A DNA stretch of 64,000 bases from Candidatus Methanosphaera massiliense. Lineage in GTDB: Archaea; Methanobacteriota; Methanobacteria; Methanobacteriales; Methanobacteriaceae. Positions 47,537 through 56,651 of the stretch are shown here, piece by piece. The translations under genes and the position numbers were made by a program. The notes beneath the pieces are model-generated. The model saw only the letters and a list, made by a program, of their open reading frames with translations. It was not told the DNA's origin and searched no databases. Each line of letters starts with the position of its first letter. Position 1 is the first letter of the stretch. The stretch is from contig NZ_JARBXM010000001.1 in the NCBI RefSeq assembly GCF_028890305.1, positions 1,344,501 to 1,408,500 of the forward strand. Direction: 5' to 3'.

Positions 47537-48640
47537 TTAATACTCTCTTCGATTTCCTGGTACTCTATTTATATTAAGTACTACTATTTCGGAATGTGTT
47601 CCCAGTCTTATTGGTGCTGCAAATGCACCTACTCCCTCAGTAACTGACAAATATGAGCGATATGTTTTGTCTTTTACTGTTACCTGTCTGTTAAATAAAC
47701 CATTGCTGTATTCGAACATAAGCTTTGAAACATAGTTTACTGGGAAGAATTGTCCTCCATGTGTATGACCTGATAATTGTAATTCTATTCCCATCTTTGA
47801 GAATTCATCCCAGTATTGAGGAACATGGTATATGAGAATATTATTCATTGTATCAGATATTGGTAATTTGTAGCTGTTATCCAAATCTAAGTTATCAAAT
47901 GAGAATCTTAATCCTATGATATTAAGATTTACATCATCATATATTAGATTATCATCATCTAGTATTATTACTCCAGCATTTTCTAATGCTTTTTTCACAT
48001 GATCTATTCCCTGATAGTAATCATGGTTTCCTGGCGTAAATATTACAGGCATTATCGCATCTTTAAATCCCATGAATGTATCGGGAAGTATTGGACTTGA
48101 ACCATCAGCTACGTCACCTGATATTATTGTGATTACTTTAGTATTTTCTTTCTGTTTTTCTTCAGCTATTTTATTAATATTATTTACCAATTCTGTTATT
48201 GTAGACTTGTGTATCATTGATCCTATATGTATATCTGACACGTGTATTATTGTCACAGGTTTACTTAGTTTTTCTGATTTTTCCTTTAGATATATTTCAT
48301 ATCCTCTAATGTAGTTATGATGTGCTACGTAGTATCCTATTATCATAAATAGAGGTACTAAGAGTACTATTATTGTTTTAATTGTCAGTGATAATTGTAT
48401 GAAAAATCCTATTATATATAAAAGGATTATCTCAAATAAGTACATGAATGATGCCCATAGCCATAATCCCGATATTTCGACTAGTATTTCTGTTATTCTA
48501 TGACTTTTATTTCGTTCTATTGACATTGGAATTATTCTGATAGCTACTAGTATTATTACTAAGCTTATTATGATATATAAGTTTAAATTGATTTCTAGTA
48601 TAGTTGATAGTGATGTTATTATAAAGTAGTTATATATCAT
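47537..48640 (-). CDS. membrane metallophosphoesterase
   Basis: 367 residues. Three or four N-terminal hydrophobic segments (about 1-120) precede a calcineurin-like phosphoesterase domain: IIHVSDIHIGSM, ISGDVADG, TPGNHDYYQG, LIYHVPQ and LSGHTHGGQF, all metal ligands in place. Similar proteins hydrolyse phosphoesters at the membrane. The same frame extends upstream without a stop and continues the protein as TIDYAERRFQIQGVLFTFLL before the ATG at 48640. That stretch looks like a real N-terminus, but it has no ATG, GTG or TTG, so the true start may be upstream and unusual. Confidence 0.88.
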   Translation of the reverse strand: MIYNYFIITSLSTILEINLNLYIIISLVIILVAIRIIPMSIERNKSHRITEILVEISGLWLWASFMYLFEIILLYIIGFFIQLSLTIKTIIVLLVPLFMIIGYYVAHHNYIRGYEIYLKEKSEKLSKPVTIIHVSDIHIGSMIHKSTITELVNNINKIAEEKQKENTKVITIISGDVADGSSPILPDTFMGFKDAIMPVIFTPGNHDYYQGIDHVKKALENAGVIILDDDNLIYDDVNLNIIGLRFSFDNLDLDNSYKLPISDTMNNILIYHVPQYWDEFSKMGIELQLSGHTHGGQFFPVNYVSKLMFEYSNGLFNRQVTVKDKTYRSYLSVTEGVGAFAAPIRLGTHSEIVVLNINRVPGNRREY

Positions 48641-48752
48641 TAGCAGGAATGTGAATAGTACTCCTTGTATTTGAAATCGGCGTTCAGCATAATCTATAGT
48701 AACACTTCCTCTTATCCTTTTTTTAAATTATTTGTTGTTTTGTTAATTGTTT

Positions 48753-49400
48753 TTATACATAGTTTTTCCAGTTATCTGATATATCATCGAATGTTCCTCT
48801 TGTTATTCCTAATGATAATTCCAGGTTGTGTGTCATTGTTTTTATTACTTCGTTTTCATGGGTTTCTGACCATAATGGTTGGGTGTAGAAGAAGAATGGA
48901 ATTGTCACTGCTAGATTCATAAGTAGCAGTACTAAGGTTTCCTCTTCATAGATTGGTTTGAATATTTTATTTTTTATTCCTTCATCTAAGACTTGTCTTA
49001 TTAGTGGTTTGAATCTTTCTATTCTTTCACAGATGATTTTTATGAATATTTCACCATCTAGATTTTTTACATCGTGCATTAATGTTTCTTCTCTATGCAT
49101 AAGAGAAATTATTTCATAAACCATTTCCTTAATTTTGTCTATTGTTGTTAAAGCTTTATTATTTAATATTGTAGTCATATTCTTTATCTCTTTATCGAGA
49201 TATCTATTAATAAGGATATTTTTAACTTCTTCTTTATTTTTAAAGTAATGATAAAAAGTTCCTTTTACAACGTCTATTTCATTAATGATATCTGTTACTG
49301 TTACGTTGTTATATCCTTTTTCATTAAATAATCTCTCTGCTGTATTGAGTATTTCTTCTTTACGTTCTTCTGGTGGTAGAGAGATTCTGGTTTTTTTCAT
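48753..49400 (-). CDS. TetR-family transcriptional regulator
   Basis: 215 residues. The N-terminal helix-turn-helix is typical: ILNTAERLFNEKGYNNVTVTDIINEIDVVKGTFYHYFKNKEE (about 15-56). The C-terminal part is a helical ligand domain of unknown specificity. It is divergent from a radical SAM gene 150 bp away, with a palindromic operator candidate between them. It probably controls that gene and itself. Confidence 0.92.
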   Translation of the reverse strand: MKKTRISLPPEERKEEILNTAERLFNEKGYNNVTVTDIINEIDVVKGTFYHYFKNKEEVKNILINRYLDKEIKNMTTILNNKALTTIDKIKEMVYEIISLMHREETLMHDVKNLDGEIFIKIICERIERFKPLIRQVLDEGIKNKIFKPIYEEETLVLLLMNLAVTIPFFFYTQPLWSETHENEVIKTMTHNLELSLGITRGTFDDISDNWKNYV

Positions 49401-49452
49401 GTTATCTATCCCTTCTGTTATTATCGATAACTATATATATTATCATATTTAA

Positions 49453-49491
49453 AATTTTTATACAAGTAGTCAATGACTAGTAGTCAATGAC
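49453..49491 (+). promoter_or_regulatory. promoter with TetR-type operator
   Basis: TGACTAGTAGTCA at 49474-49486 is a perfect palindrome around one central base. The 11-mer TAGTCAATGAC occurs twice (49467-49477 and 49481-49491), 14 bp apart. A TATA-like TTTTTATAC at 49456-49464 lies just before it, so a bound dimer would cover the transcription start of the radical SAM gene at 49553. Confidence 0.65.
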
Positions 49492-49552
49492 CTTTGGTTA
49501 ATGAATTATTAGGAATGATAAAGAAGAAAAAAAATAAATCGAGGTATTAAAA

Positions 49553-51010
49553 ATGGAATCAAAAGAAAGTCATGAGGAAATAGAAACAGACAAAATGATA
49601 CGAACTTTTGAGAACATCATAAACAATGGACTATCACAAAAACTATTAAACAGTGCACTAAACTACTGTGATAAATGTCAAAAGTCACATCTAGAATCTG
49701 CACTGGATTACTACCTGGGAAAACAAGATGAAATCTGTACAACCTGTAAAATAACCTACAAACTAATACAAAAAATAATAAAAAAATCATTAGAAACATT
49801 TGACACATCAGAAGAAGCATTAATAGAAACCATGCAAAATCCAGTATGGGAACGAGGATTACTAAGCACATTCAAAGGAATGAGCAGATTCAAAGTAAGA
49901 AAACCATTTACACCTGGAGCACCGTATCAGATAGTCTGGAACATAACAAGAGCATGCAATTTTAACTGCATACACTGTTACGAAAATGCAGGACAAAAAG
50001 ATGAGGACGAACTAACAACACAGGAAATTCATGAAACTATAGACTTATTAGCAGATATTGGAGTAGTTTCCCTGGCATTCAGTGGAGGAGAACCATCAAT
50101 ACATCCAGACATACTGGAATTCATAAAACATGCATCAGACAGAGGATTATTTGTAAGCATGGCATCAAATGGATATGTATTTAACACATACGAAAAAGCT
50201 AAGCAATTCAAAGATGCAGGATTAGAGTTCGTACAACTAAGTCTAGACGGCTTAAATCCTGAAACACATGATTCATTCAGAAATGTTAAAGGTTCATGGA
50301 ACAGAGTAATAGAAGCAATCAAAAACTTCCAGAAAGCAGGAGTATATACTGGAATATCAACCACGGTAACCAAAAGAAATAAAGACGAAATACCAGACAT
50401 GATAAAATTCCTAAATGATTTAAATGTAGATTGGTTCATGTTATATAACTTCATACCAACAGGAAAAGGATCAAACATAAGAGACATAGATTTAAATCCA
50501 CAGGAAAGAAGAGAATTACTGGAATTAATATACAAAGCTAACGTTGATACAGACATGAATATCATGTCAACAGCACCACAATTTGCAGATGTAGCAGTGA
50601 ATAATGACACCGGTACCCAGATGGTACCAACTCACTTCTATAATGTAAATTACGTAAATCCGGCAATGAAGCAACTATCTGAATTCATAGGAGGTTGTGG
50701 AGCTGGTAGATTTTACATGAGTATAGAACCTAATGGAGACATATATCCTTGTGTATTTTTCCCACATAACAAGGATGTATTATTAGGAAATGTTAAAGAT
50801 AAGAATATAGAAGATATATGGATAAATCATCCTTTATTAAAAGAGTTCAGAAGTAAAGATATTCTCAAGGACCATTGCGGTAATTGTGAATCAAAATATA
50901 TATGTGGTGGTTGTAGAGCCAGAGCATATAATTACTTCCAAGATATATTATCTCCAGATCCTGGTTGCATAAGAAATCAGGATGCATGGAATAAGTTAGA
51001 AACCAAATAA
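49553..51010 (+). CDS. radical SAM/SPASM enzyme
   Basis: 485 residues. The first ~130 residues are a helical region with a CDKC / CTTC cysteine set (about residues 40-64) that could bind another metal. The radical SAM core has ITRACNFNCIHCYEN (CxxxCxxC) and SGGEPSIHPD. The SPASM region near the C-terminus has GGCGAGRFYMSIEPNGDIYPCVFF and CGNCESKYICGGC for auxiliary clusters. Such enzymes modify peptides or tetrapyrroles. The divergent TetR gene suggests inducible expression. No precursor peptide gene is obvious next to it. Confidence 0.88.
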   Translation: MESKESHEEIETDKMIRTFENIINNGLSQKLLNSALNYCDKCQKSHLESALDYYLGKQDEICTTCKITYKLIQKIIKKSLETFDTSEEALIETMQNPVWERGLLSTFKGMSRFKVRKPFTPGAPYQIVWNITRACNFNCIHCYENAGQKDEDELTTQEIHETIDLLADIGVVSLAFSGGEPSIHPDILEFIKHASDRGLFVSMASNGYVFNTYEKAKQFKDAGLEFVQLSLDGLNPETHDSFRNVKGSWNRVIEAIKNFQKAGVYTGISTTVTKRNKDEIPDMIKFLNDLNVDWFMLYNFIPTGKGSNIRDIDLNPQERRELLELIYKANVDTDMNIMSTAPQFADVAVNNDTGTQMVPTHFYNVNYVNPAMKQLSEFIGGCGAGRFYMSIEPNGDIYPCVFFPHNKDVLLGNVKDKNIEDIWINHPLLKEFRSKDILKDHCGNCESKYICGGCRARAYNYFQDILSPDPGCIRNQDAWNKLETK

Positions 51011-51699
51011 AGCATAATTAAATAATAATTTTCAAAGAATCTAGAGATGATCTTCTTCATTGGATTTTATCATTAGTAATTTAATATGTATCAATACCTC
51101 GATATAATAATCAAAAATACATCATATGAATAAGGAAAGTTATCTAATATTATATTTTTTTAGAATCATAAATTAGGAACATATAAAACCTAATGAAGAA
51201 GATAATTTTTTATTTTTTTTTATTTTTAGAGGTATTGAATTAAAAATATTTTTTTCTACAAATATACTATTTTTTAATAAGATTAGCGAAATTATTCTAA
51301 TAAGATAATTACTCATTTTATTCTATTTATCTAGTACTTCTTCACTTTTGCTTATGGAATTTTATCTTCTTCAACATTTAATACATTCAGTCCCCTGTTT
51401 ATTCATATACAACTTGTTTTATTTTATTTATCCTCTAATTTTTATTAAATATAGACAGGTACTATTTTAAATCTATTTTTTTAGATATAATATATAGAAG
51501 TGGGTTAGTATTGTATTTTTCATTATTAAAATACCACAAGTCATAACCTCTGTTATAGAAAAAAAACTGGAACTGGACTTGTTATTGAATTTATTATAAC
51601 AGTTAGATTATATGAAAAATAGTTGAAAATAGGTGATTTGTAGTTGTTAATTAATGTATTCTACAAATCAGATTGTACAGGTTATTGAATAAAATATTT
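51011..51699. other. gene-free region
   Basis: About 690 bp of AT-rich sequence between two convergent genes. A T-rich run near 51210-51230 may end the rightward transcript. I see no ORF, RNA gene or repeat that I can support. Confidence 0.4.
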
Positions 51700-52224
51700 T
51701 TAAACAATTTTAAGAACATCAGAATATTCAGGGTTTCCAATCATTAAATTACTTGCATATGGACATGAAGGAACAATTTTCACATCTTCAATACGTGCAT
51801 GTTCTATAACTTTCTCTACTAATTTTTTAGCAATTCCTTTACCTGAATAGGATTCATCAACTTCTGTAAGAGTTATAACCCAGTTATCTTTTAATCTGGC
51901 GAAGTGACATTGCCCAATTTGTTTATTTCCATCATATGCAATACTACTATTATCTTTTTCTGCAAATTCTATGTTAATATTATTTTTATTTTTTAATTCA
52001 TATTTAAGTGCTCCTGATGGACATTTATCAATGATTTCTGCTATTTCTGTAGCTGGTGCTACATTAATATCTACCCATGGCCTTTTTGTTGTGTCAAAGA
52101 CTAGACTGTTACCTCTTACACAGTTGGTGGAATGCTGACATATTTCGGGATTCCAGAAAATATTAAGTTCATTATTTTCATATGTTTTATATCCCTTTGA
52201 TTCTAATTCTTTTCTCATTGACAT
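51700..52224 (-). CDS. divergent 4Fe-4S ferredoxin fused to small GNAT
   Basis: 174 residues. Residues 20-80 match the single-cluster domain Fer4_19: CQHSTNCVRGNSLVFDTTKRPWV ... IIDKCPSGALKY. Residues 85-174 match the small YjdJ-type N-acetyltransferase: SYSGKGIAKKLVEKVIEHAR and KIVPSCPYA. Both domains are usually found apart or joined in small bacterial proteins; the function is unknown. The order, ferredoxin first, is clear. It stands alone on the minus strand. Confidence 0.85.
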   Translation of the reverse strand: MSMRKELESKGYKTYENNELNIFWNPEICQHSTNCVRGNSLVFDTTKRPWVDINVAPATEIAEIIDKCPSGALKYELKNKNNINIEFAEKDNSSIAYDGNKQIGQCHFARLKDNWVITLTEVDESYSGKGIAKKLVEKVIEHARIEDVKIVPSCPYASNLMIGNPEYSDVLKIV

Positions 52225-52408
52225 TGTTTTTACTCCTTATAATATTACTAATAAATATTATTTATTATTATACTATTTCCATCTATTCATATGTAATTTA
52301 TCAACTGTAAAAAAACTAATTTTTATAACATTAATATATTATTTAGGTAAATCTAGTTTTATTTTTGTTTAATGATTATTGTTGTTATTAGGATTTGCCA
52401 TATAAGTA

Positions 52409-52428
52409 TTTATAACAGCAGTTATAAA
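52409..52428 (+). promoter_or_regulatory. palindrome upstream of the small-protein pair
   Basis: TTTATAAC and GTTATAAA form perfect 8-base arms around AGCA, about 30 bp before the ATG at 52457. It contains TATA-like sequence on both strands, so it may be a promoter, an operator, or both. Confidence 0.5.
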
Positions 52429-52456
52429 ATATACATTAACAATGTGAAGTGATAAA

Positions 52457-52882
52457 ATGAATATAGTAAATGATTGGGACCAAGATTACATAGACAATTT
52501 AAGAGAATTTGATAAAAACATAAAAGAATCATCAGTAACACTAAACTATGATTTCATAACAGAACACTACTTTGAAATGTATGAAGTAGCATTAAATGCC
52601 GGAACAATAATGCCCTACAGATTCAATACTATAGGCCTAGCATACAAGGGACATGACCATGACAGACCAACAAAATTCAAAAACTTCGACCCAAAAGTAA
52701 AAGAAAGACTAGAAAATGCATACAAAAAACGAACAGAACTACAATTCAAATTCGCAGACCCAAATTCTGATCAAAAAGCCAGATACGATGAATTCCTAGA
52801 TAAAGAAATCTATGATTTTATTGAAGAATTCCCACAATTCAGGGATATAATCTACCACGATGACGATGAAAAACAGGAATAA
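52457..52882 (+). CDS. unknown 141-residue soluble protein
   Basis: Not recognised. No signal peptide or membrane segment. It is highly charged and mostly helical in appearance, with YDFITEHYFEMYEVALNAGTIMPY and a His/Asp stretch YKGHDHDRPTKF, ending in an acidic HDDDEKQE tail. It is followed after eight bases by another small gene whose end (NHPQWSELI) resembles its own FPQFRDII, so the two may be distant relatives. AAGTGAT precedes the ATG. Confidence 0.7.
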   Translation: MNIVNDWDQDYIDNLREFDKNIKESSVTLNYDFITEHYFEMYEVALNAGTIMPYRFNTIGLAYKGHDHDRPTKFKNFDPKVKERLENAYKKRTELQFKFADPNSDQKARYDEFLDKEIYDFIEEFPQFRDIIYHDDDEKQE

Positions 52883-52890
52883 AAGAAAAC

Positions 52891-53295
52891 ATGAACACAA
52901 CTGAAGAAGTAAACAAAATACTAGAAAAAGAACAAGACAAAATGATAAAATACCTTAAATGGTATGAAAATCTGCCTGGTAAGTATGCAAGCAAGATAAA
53001 ACTTAACAGAAAATATGCAACAGAAATCAGGGAACAACTAATAAACAATCCAGATGCATATCCGACAAAACTAGTCTATATTCTAAATGTTAATCCTATG
53101 GACTATAATAAAAAATATCCTGGAGCTGTAATGTATGAAAACTATAAAATGAAAGCATACCAGATACTATACCTAGAAAATAATGATAATATTACAGGAT
53201 ATGATGAAGATATAGGTTTTTCTATAGGTTTAGAATTAATTATGAAGGAATTTGTTGATAATCATCCGCAATGGTCTGAACTTATAAAGATATAG
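52891..53295 (+). CDS. unknown 134-residue soluble protein
   Basis: Not recognised. Charged, probably helical, no export signal. Starts at 52891, eight bases after the previous stop, with no clear ribosome binding site, so it may be translated by coupling. The middle part has LNVNPMDYNKKYPGAVMYENYKMKAY. Probably works with the preceding protein. It ends about 110 bp before arsR. Confidence 0.7.
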   Translation: MNTTEEVNKILEKEQDKMIKYLKWYENLPGKYASKIKLNRKYATEIREQLINNPDAYPTKLVYILNVNPMDYNKKYPGAVMYENYKMKAYQILYLENNDNITGYDEDIGFSIGLELIMKEFVDNHPQWSELIKI

Positions 53296-53404
53296 AATAA
53301 AATAATTCCCTTCAATCTACTTTTTTTTAAATATATTTTTATATATTACTTATTAATTTAAAATATAAATTATTGTATAAATATAAATAGTTTTAGATGA
53401 TATT

Positions 53405-53701
53405 ATGGATTTAATGAAAAATGTTAAAATTTGCAAAGCTCTTAGTGATCCTACTAGATTAGAGATTGTTACTATGATTAATGGCACAGAAAAATGTGCT
53501 TGTAGACTTCTTGAGCATTTTGACATAACACAACCTACATTATCACATCATATGAAACAGTTAACTAATTGTGGCTTAGTTGATGTTAGAAAAGAAGGTA
53601 AATGGTCATATTATTCCATAAATACGGATGTTTTAACTGAATTTAAAGACTTTGTAAACAGTCTTGAATCTAATATGAATGATACTTGTATTGAATGTTA
53701 A
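53405..53701 (+). CDS. arsR: ArsR-family arsenic/metal repressor
   Basis: 98 residues with the winged helix of ArsR/SmtB: CKALSDPTRLEIVTMI, then CACRLLEHFDITQPTLSHHMKQL and GLVDVRKEGKWSYYSI. The Cys-x-Cys at the start of the recognition region is where ArsR proteins bind As(III). A further Cys pair ends the protein (TCIEC). It lies 167 bp before an ACR3 gene whose promoter has two palindromes, so it likely represses the pump until arsenite releases it. Confidence 0.93.
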   Translation: MDLMKNVKICKALSDPTRLEIVTMINGTEKCACRLLEHFDITQPTLSHHMKQLTNCGLVDVRKEGKWSYYSINTDVLTEFKDFVNSLESNMNDTCIEC

Positions 53702-53773
53702 TTTTTATTTAATTTTTTGGCTTATTTTTTGTTATTTTTCTTTTTATTCTGATATTATTATAACACTGACATA

Positions 53774-53850
53774 TAGATAATTATCAATATATTTAAATAA
53801 AATAAATTAAAAAAAATACTATAACAATAACACATTGATGATTATCAATG
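53774..53850 (+). promoter_or_regulatory. two ArsR-type operators before acr3
   Basis: GATAATTATC at 53776-53785, within ATATAGATAATTATCAATAT, is the first palindrome. CATTGATGATTATCAATG at 53833-53850 is the second, near-perfect. Both share TnATnATTATCAAT-like halves and end 18 bp before the ATG at 53869. The arsR promoter itself (53296-53404) has no such site. Confidence 0.65.
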
Positions 53851-53868
53851 TATAAGAAGGTTTAGAAA

Positions 53869-54948
53869 ATGACAAACGAATCAAAAATTAGTTTCTTTAA
53901 CAAATATCTAACCATATGGGTATTAATATGTATGGCTATAGGTATCTTCATAAGCCAATACATACCTATCATTCCAAATTTCTTAAAACAATTTGAATAT
54001 GCTCAAATATCAATTCCTATTGCAATATTAATATGGATAATGATTTATCCAATGATGTTAAAAATTGACTTTAAAAGTATTAAAAACGTGAAAAATAATA
54101 TAAAAGGAATAATACTAACGTGGTGCGTAAACTGGCTAATCCAACCATTTACAATGTACTTAATATGCACAGTATTCTTTTTTATAATATATCAAGGAAT
54201 ATTATCAACAAACATGGCAACAAATTATCTTATAGGAGCAGTACTTCTAGGATCTGCACCATGTACTGCAATGGTATTTGTATGGAGTGAATTAATGAAA
54301 GGAGATTCAGCATACACACTAGTACAAGTAGCTACCAATGATATAATAATACTATTTGCTTATGTACCAATTGTTACATGTCTCTTAGGAATTTCAAACA
54401 TATCAATTCCATATGATACCTTAATATTATCAATAATATTATTTGTTGTAATTCCATTCATAGCAAGTATAATAAGTAGAAAATTTATTATTAATCATAA
54501 AAGTAAGGAATATTTAGAAAATAAGTTTATTCCGAAATTCGATAATATTACTACTATAGGTTTATTATTAACATTAATATTTATTTTCTCATCACAAGGA
54601 AATCTAATATTAAATAATCCATTAGATATTATATTAATTGCTATTCCATATATTATCCAAATATTTTTAATATTTGGTATAGGATATCTTGGTTCAAAAG
54701 CTATTAAGTTACCACAAAATATTGCAGCTCCTGCATCACTAGTTGGTGCTTCAAATTTCTTTGAATTAGCTGTTGCTATAGCCATAGCTTTATATGGTGT
54801 AAGTAGTCCAGTAGCTTTAGCTACGACTGTAGGTGTATTAATAGAAGTACCGGTAATGTTGACATTAGTACGAATTGTGAATAATACTAAAGACTGGTAT
54901 AATTCAGGATTAAATGATAAAAAAATCAGTGATAAATATTATAATTAG
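53869..54948 (+). CDS. acr3: ACR3-type arsenite exporter
   Basis: 359 residues with ten hydrophobic segments, the usual ACR3 layout and length. GSAPCTAMVFVWS carries the conserved cysteine of transmembrane segment 4 needed for arsenite. The late motif LVGASNFFELAVAIAIALYG is also typical. It exports As(III) using the proton gradient. It lies after arsR, and AGAAGG precedes the start. Confidence 0.94.
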   Translation: MTNESKISFFNKYLTIWVLICMAIGIFISQYIPIIPNFLKQFEYAQISIPIAILIWIMIYPMMLKIDFKSIKNVKNNIKGIILTWCVNWLIQPFTMYLICTVFFFIIYQGILSTNMATNYLIGAVLLGSAPCTAMVFVWSELMKGDSAYTLVQVATNDIIILFAYVPIVTCLLGISNISIPYDTLILSIILFVVIPFIASIISRKFIINHKSKEYLENKFIPKFDNITTIGLLLTLIFIFSSQGNLILNNPLDIILIAIPYIIQIFLIFGIGYLGSKAIKLPQNIAAPASLVGASNFFELAVAIAIALYGVSSPVALATTVGVLIEVPVMLTLVRIVNNTKDWYNSGLNDKKISDKYYN

Positions 54949-55065
54949 CTATAATAATATATAGCTAACCATAATTTTCTTTTAAAATAATATAGAACTT
55001 TATTAATATTATTGATGTATATTATTAAAAACATGATTAAAAAATTATTGATATACATCTAATAT

Positions 55066-56643
55066 TTAATTTTTAAGAGTTCTGTAGAAATCATGTATGA
55101 TACTATTAACTAATTCAAGATTAAGAGTACTGTCTAGCCATTCACGTGGAATAGAATCTAATCCATAATATAATGCTGCAAGACTACCAGTTATTATACC
55201 ATTAGTATCAGTATCTCCACCAAGATTAACAGCCTTTAAAACTGCATCCTTATAGTTGTCAGTATTATAACAACAATATAAGGCTACTTCAAGTGAATCA
55301 ACAACATATCCAGTACTTGAGACTACTGTATCTTTATTATCTAGGAAATTTTTACTGTATAACTTACTAAAGCAAGGATATTTATCTTCAATGTCATAGT
55401 ATTTTCGTGATTCATTTAAACCTCTTTTTATTAGAGTTTTAAAGTTCTTAGTATATCTGTCATGTAATATTTCCTGGACTATAAAGTTATAAATATTACA
55501 TGATGCCTTACTTATACTATGAGCATGTGTTAGTGAGGAGATGTCATCTATTAGTTTTATTGATTCATCCACTGGTATATTATTTGTGTAAATATACAGA
55601 AGTATAGGCATGATTCTCATTAATGATCCATTACCGTTATTACGTTTTCCATCTCCACCACATTCTATTGGCTCAATTCCCTTACTGTAGTTTTCTATAG
55701 CATATTTCGTTGTTCTTCCAACATCAAATGTTTCACCAAGTGGCGTGTAATCACCATTATAGTACCATTTCTGGAAGTTATTCATAATATCATCATAATC
55801 TACTCCTTTTTTTAAACTGTCCAGTAATGCTATTGTAAGAGAACTATCATCAGACCATGTTCCTACAGGCATGTTATATGTACCGTGACCCGTCATACCA
55901 GTAGCCGGGTTATCTAACATTTCTTCATGTGACTTAAACTCGTATGGCACTCCAAGTGCATCAGCTACTACTCCACCATATATTGCAGCTTTTATGTCTG
56001 TTATTGTTAATCTATGACTATCTTTTACTAATCTTCTGAAGTTTGCTGATGATTCACGCGGATTATCATGTTTCATTATAGCAGATACTATTGCTACTCC
56101 GTCAAATCCATATTCATTTATTACTTGTGGCGTGTTGTATTCCTTTACTCCGCCAATTGCTACTCTTGGTATTGTGATGTTTTCATCAACTTTTTTAAGG
56201 TCTTCCTTGCTAATTACACTACAGTCCTCTTTTGTTGAGGTAGCTTGTATTGCTCCTATTCCCAGATAATCTGCTCCATCTTTTTCTGCTTGAAGGGCAT
56301 CTTCATAGTTTTCTGCACTTATACCGATTATTTTATCTGGTCCTAGTATTTGTCGTGCTATTTTGCATGGCATGTCATCCTGTCCGAGGTGTACACCGCT
56401 ACTGTCAACAGCTTGTGCCACATCAATTCTATCATTAATAATTAATGGTACATTGTATTTATCAGTTATTTGTTTAACCTTCACAGCTAAATTATAGAAT
56501 TCTCTTGTTGTACTATTTTTTTCTCTTAGTTGAACTATACTGGTTCCACCAATTATAGCTTTTTCTATTATGTCAAGAAATTCCTGTTCTGTGAAGTCGA
56601 ACTGATCTGTTACCAGATATACACTATAATCAATATTCATCAT
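55066..56643 (-). CDS. thiE: ThiE fused to ADP-ribosylglycohydrolase
   Basis: 525 residues. Residues 1-207 are thiamine phosphate synthase: SIVQLREKN, LIINDRIDVA, GVHLGQDDMP, ATSTKED and AIGGV. The TIM barrel joins thiazole phosphate and HMP-PP to thiamine phosphate. Residues 213-525 are an ADP-ribosylglycohydrolase (DraG/ARH fold): YGGVVADALGVPYEF, WSDDSSLTIAL, NGSLMRIMP, LTHAHSIS and GGDTDTNGIITGSLAALYYG, with the metal-binding Asp pairs present. I know no established role for this second domain in thiamine synthesis. It follows thiM by eight bases. No stop separates the domains, so it is a real fusion. Confidence 0.92.
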   Translation of the reverse strand: MMNIDYSVYLVTDQFDFTEQEFLDIIEKAIIGGTSIVQLREKNSTTREFYNLAVKVKQITDKYNVPLIINDRIDVAQAVDSSGVHLGQDDMPCKIARQILGPDKIIGISAENYEDALQAEKDGADYLGIGAIQATSTKEDCSVISKEDLKKVDENITIPRVAIGGVKEYNTPQVINEYGFDGVAIVSAIMKHDNPRESSANFRRLVKDSHRLTITDIKAAIYGGVVADALGVPYEFKSHEEMLDNPATGMTGHGTYNMPVGTWSDDSSLTIALLDSLKKGVDYDDIMNNFQKWYYNGDYTPLGETFDVGRTTKYAIENYSKGIEPIECGGDGKRNNGNGSLMRIMPILLYIYTNNIPVDESIKLIDDISSLTHAHSISKASCNIYNFIVQEILHDRYTKNFKTLIKRGLNESRKYYDIEDKYPCFSKLYSKNFLDNKDTVVSSTGYVVDSLEVALYCCYNTDNYKDAVLKAVNLGGDTDTNGIITGSLAALYYGLDSIPREWLDSTLNLELVNSIIHDFYRTLKN

Positions 56644-56651
56644 AAAATTTA

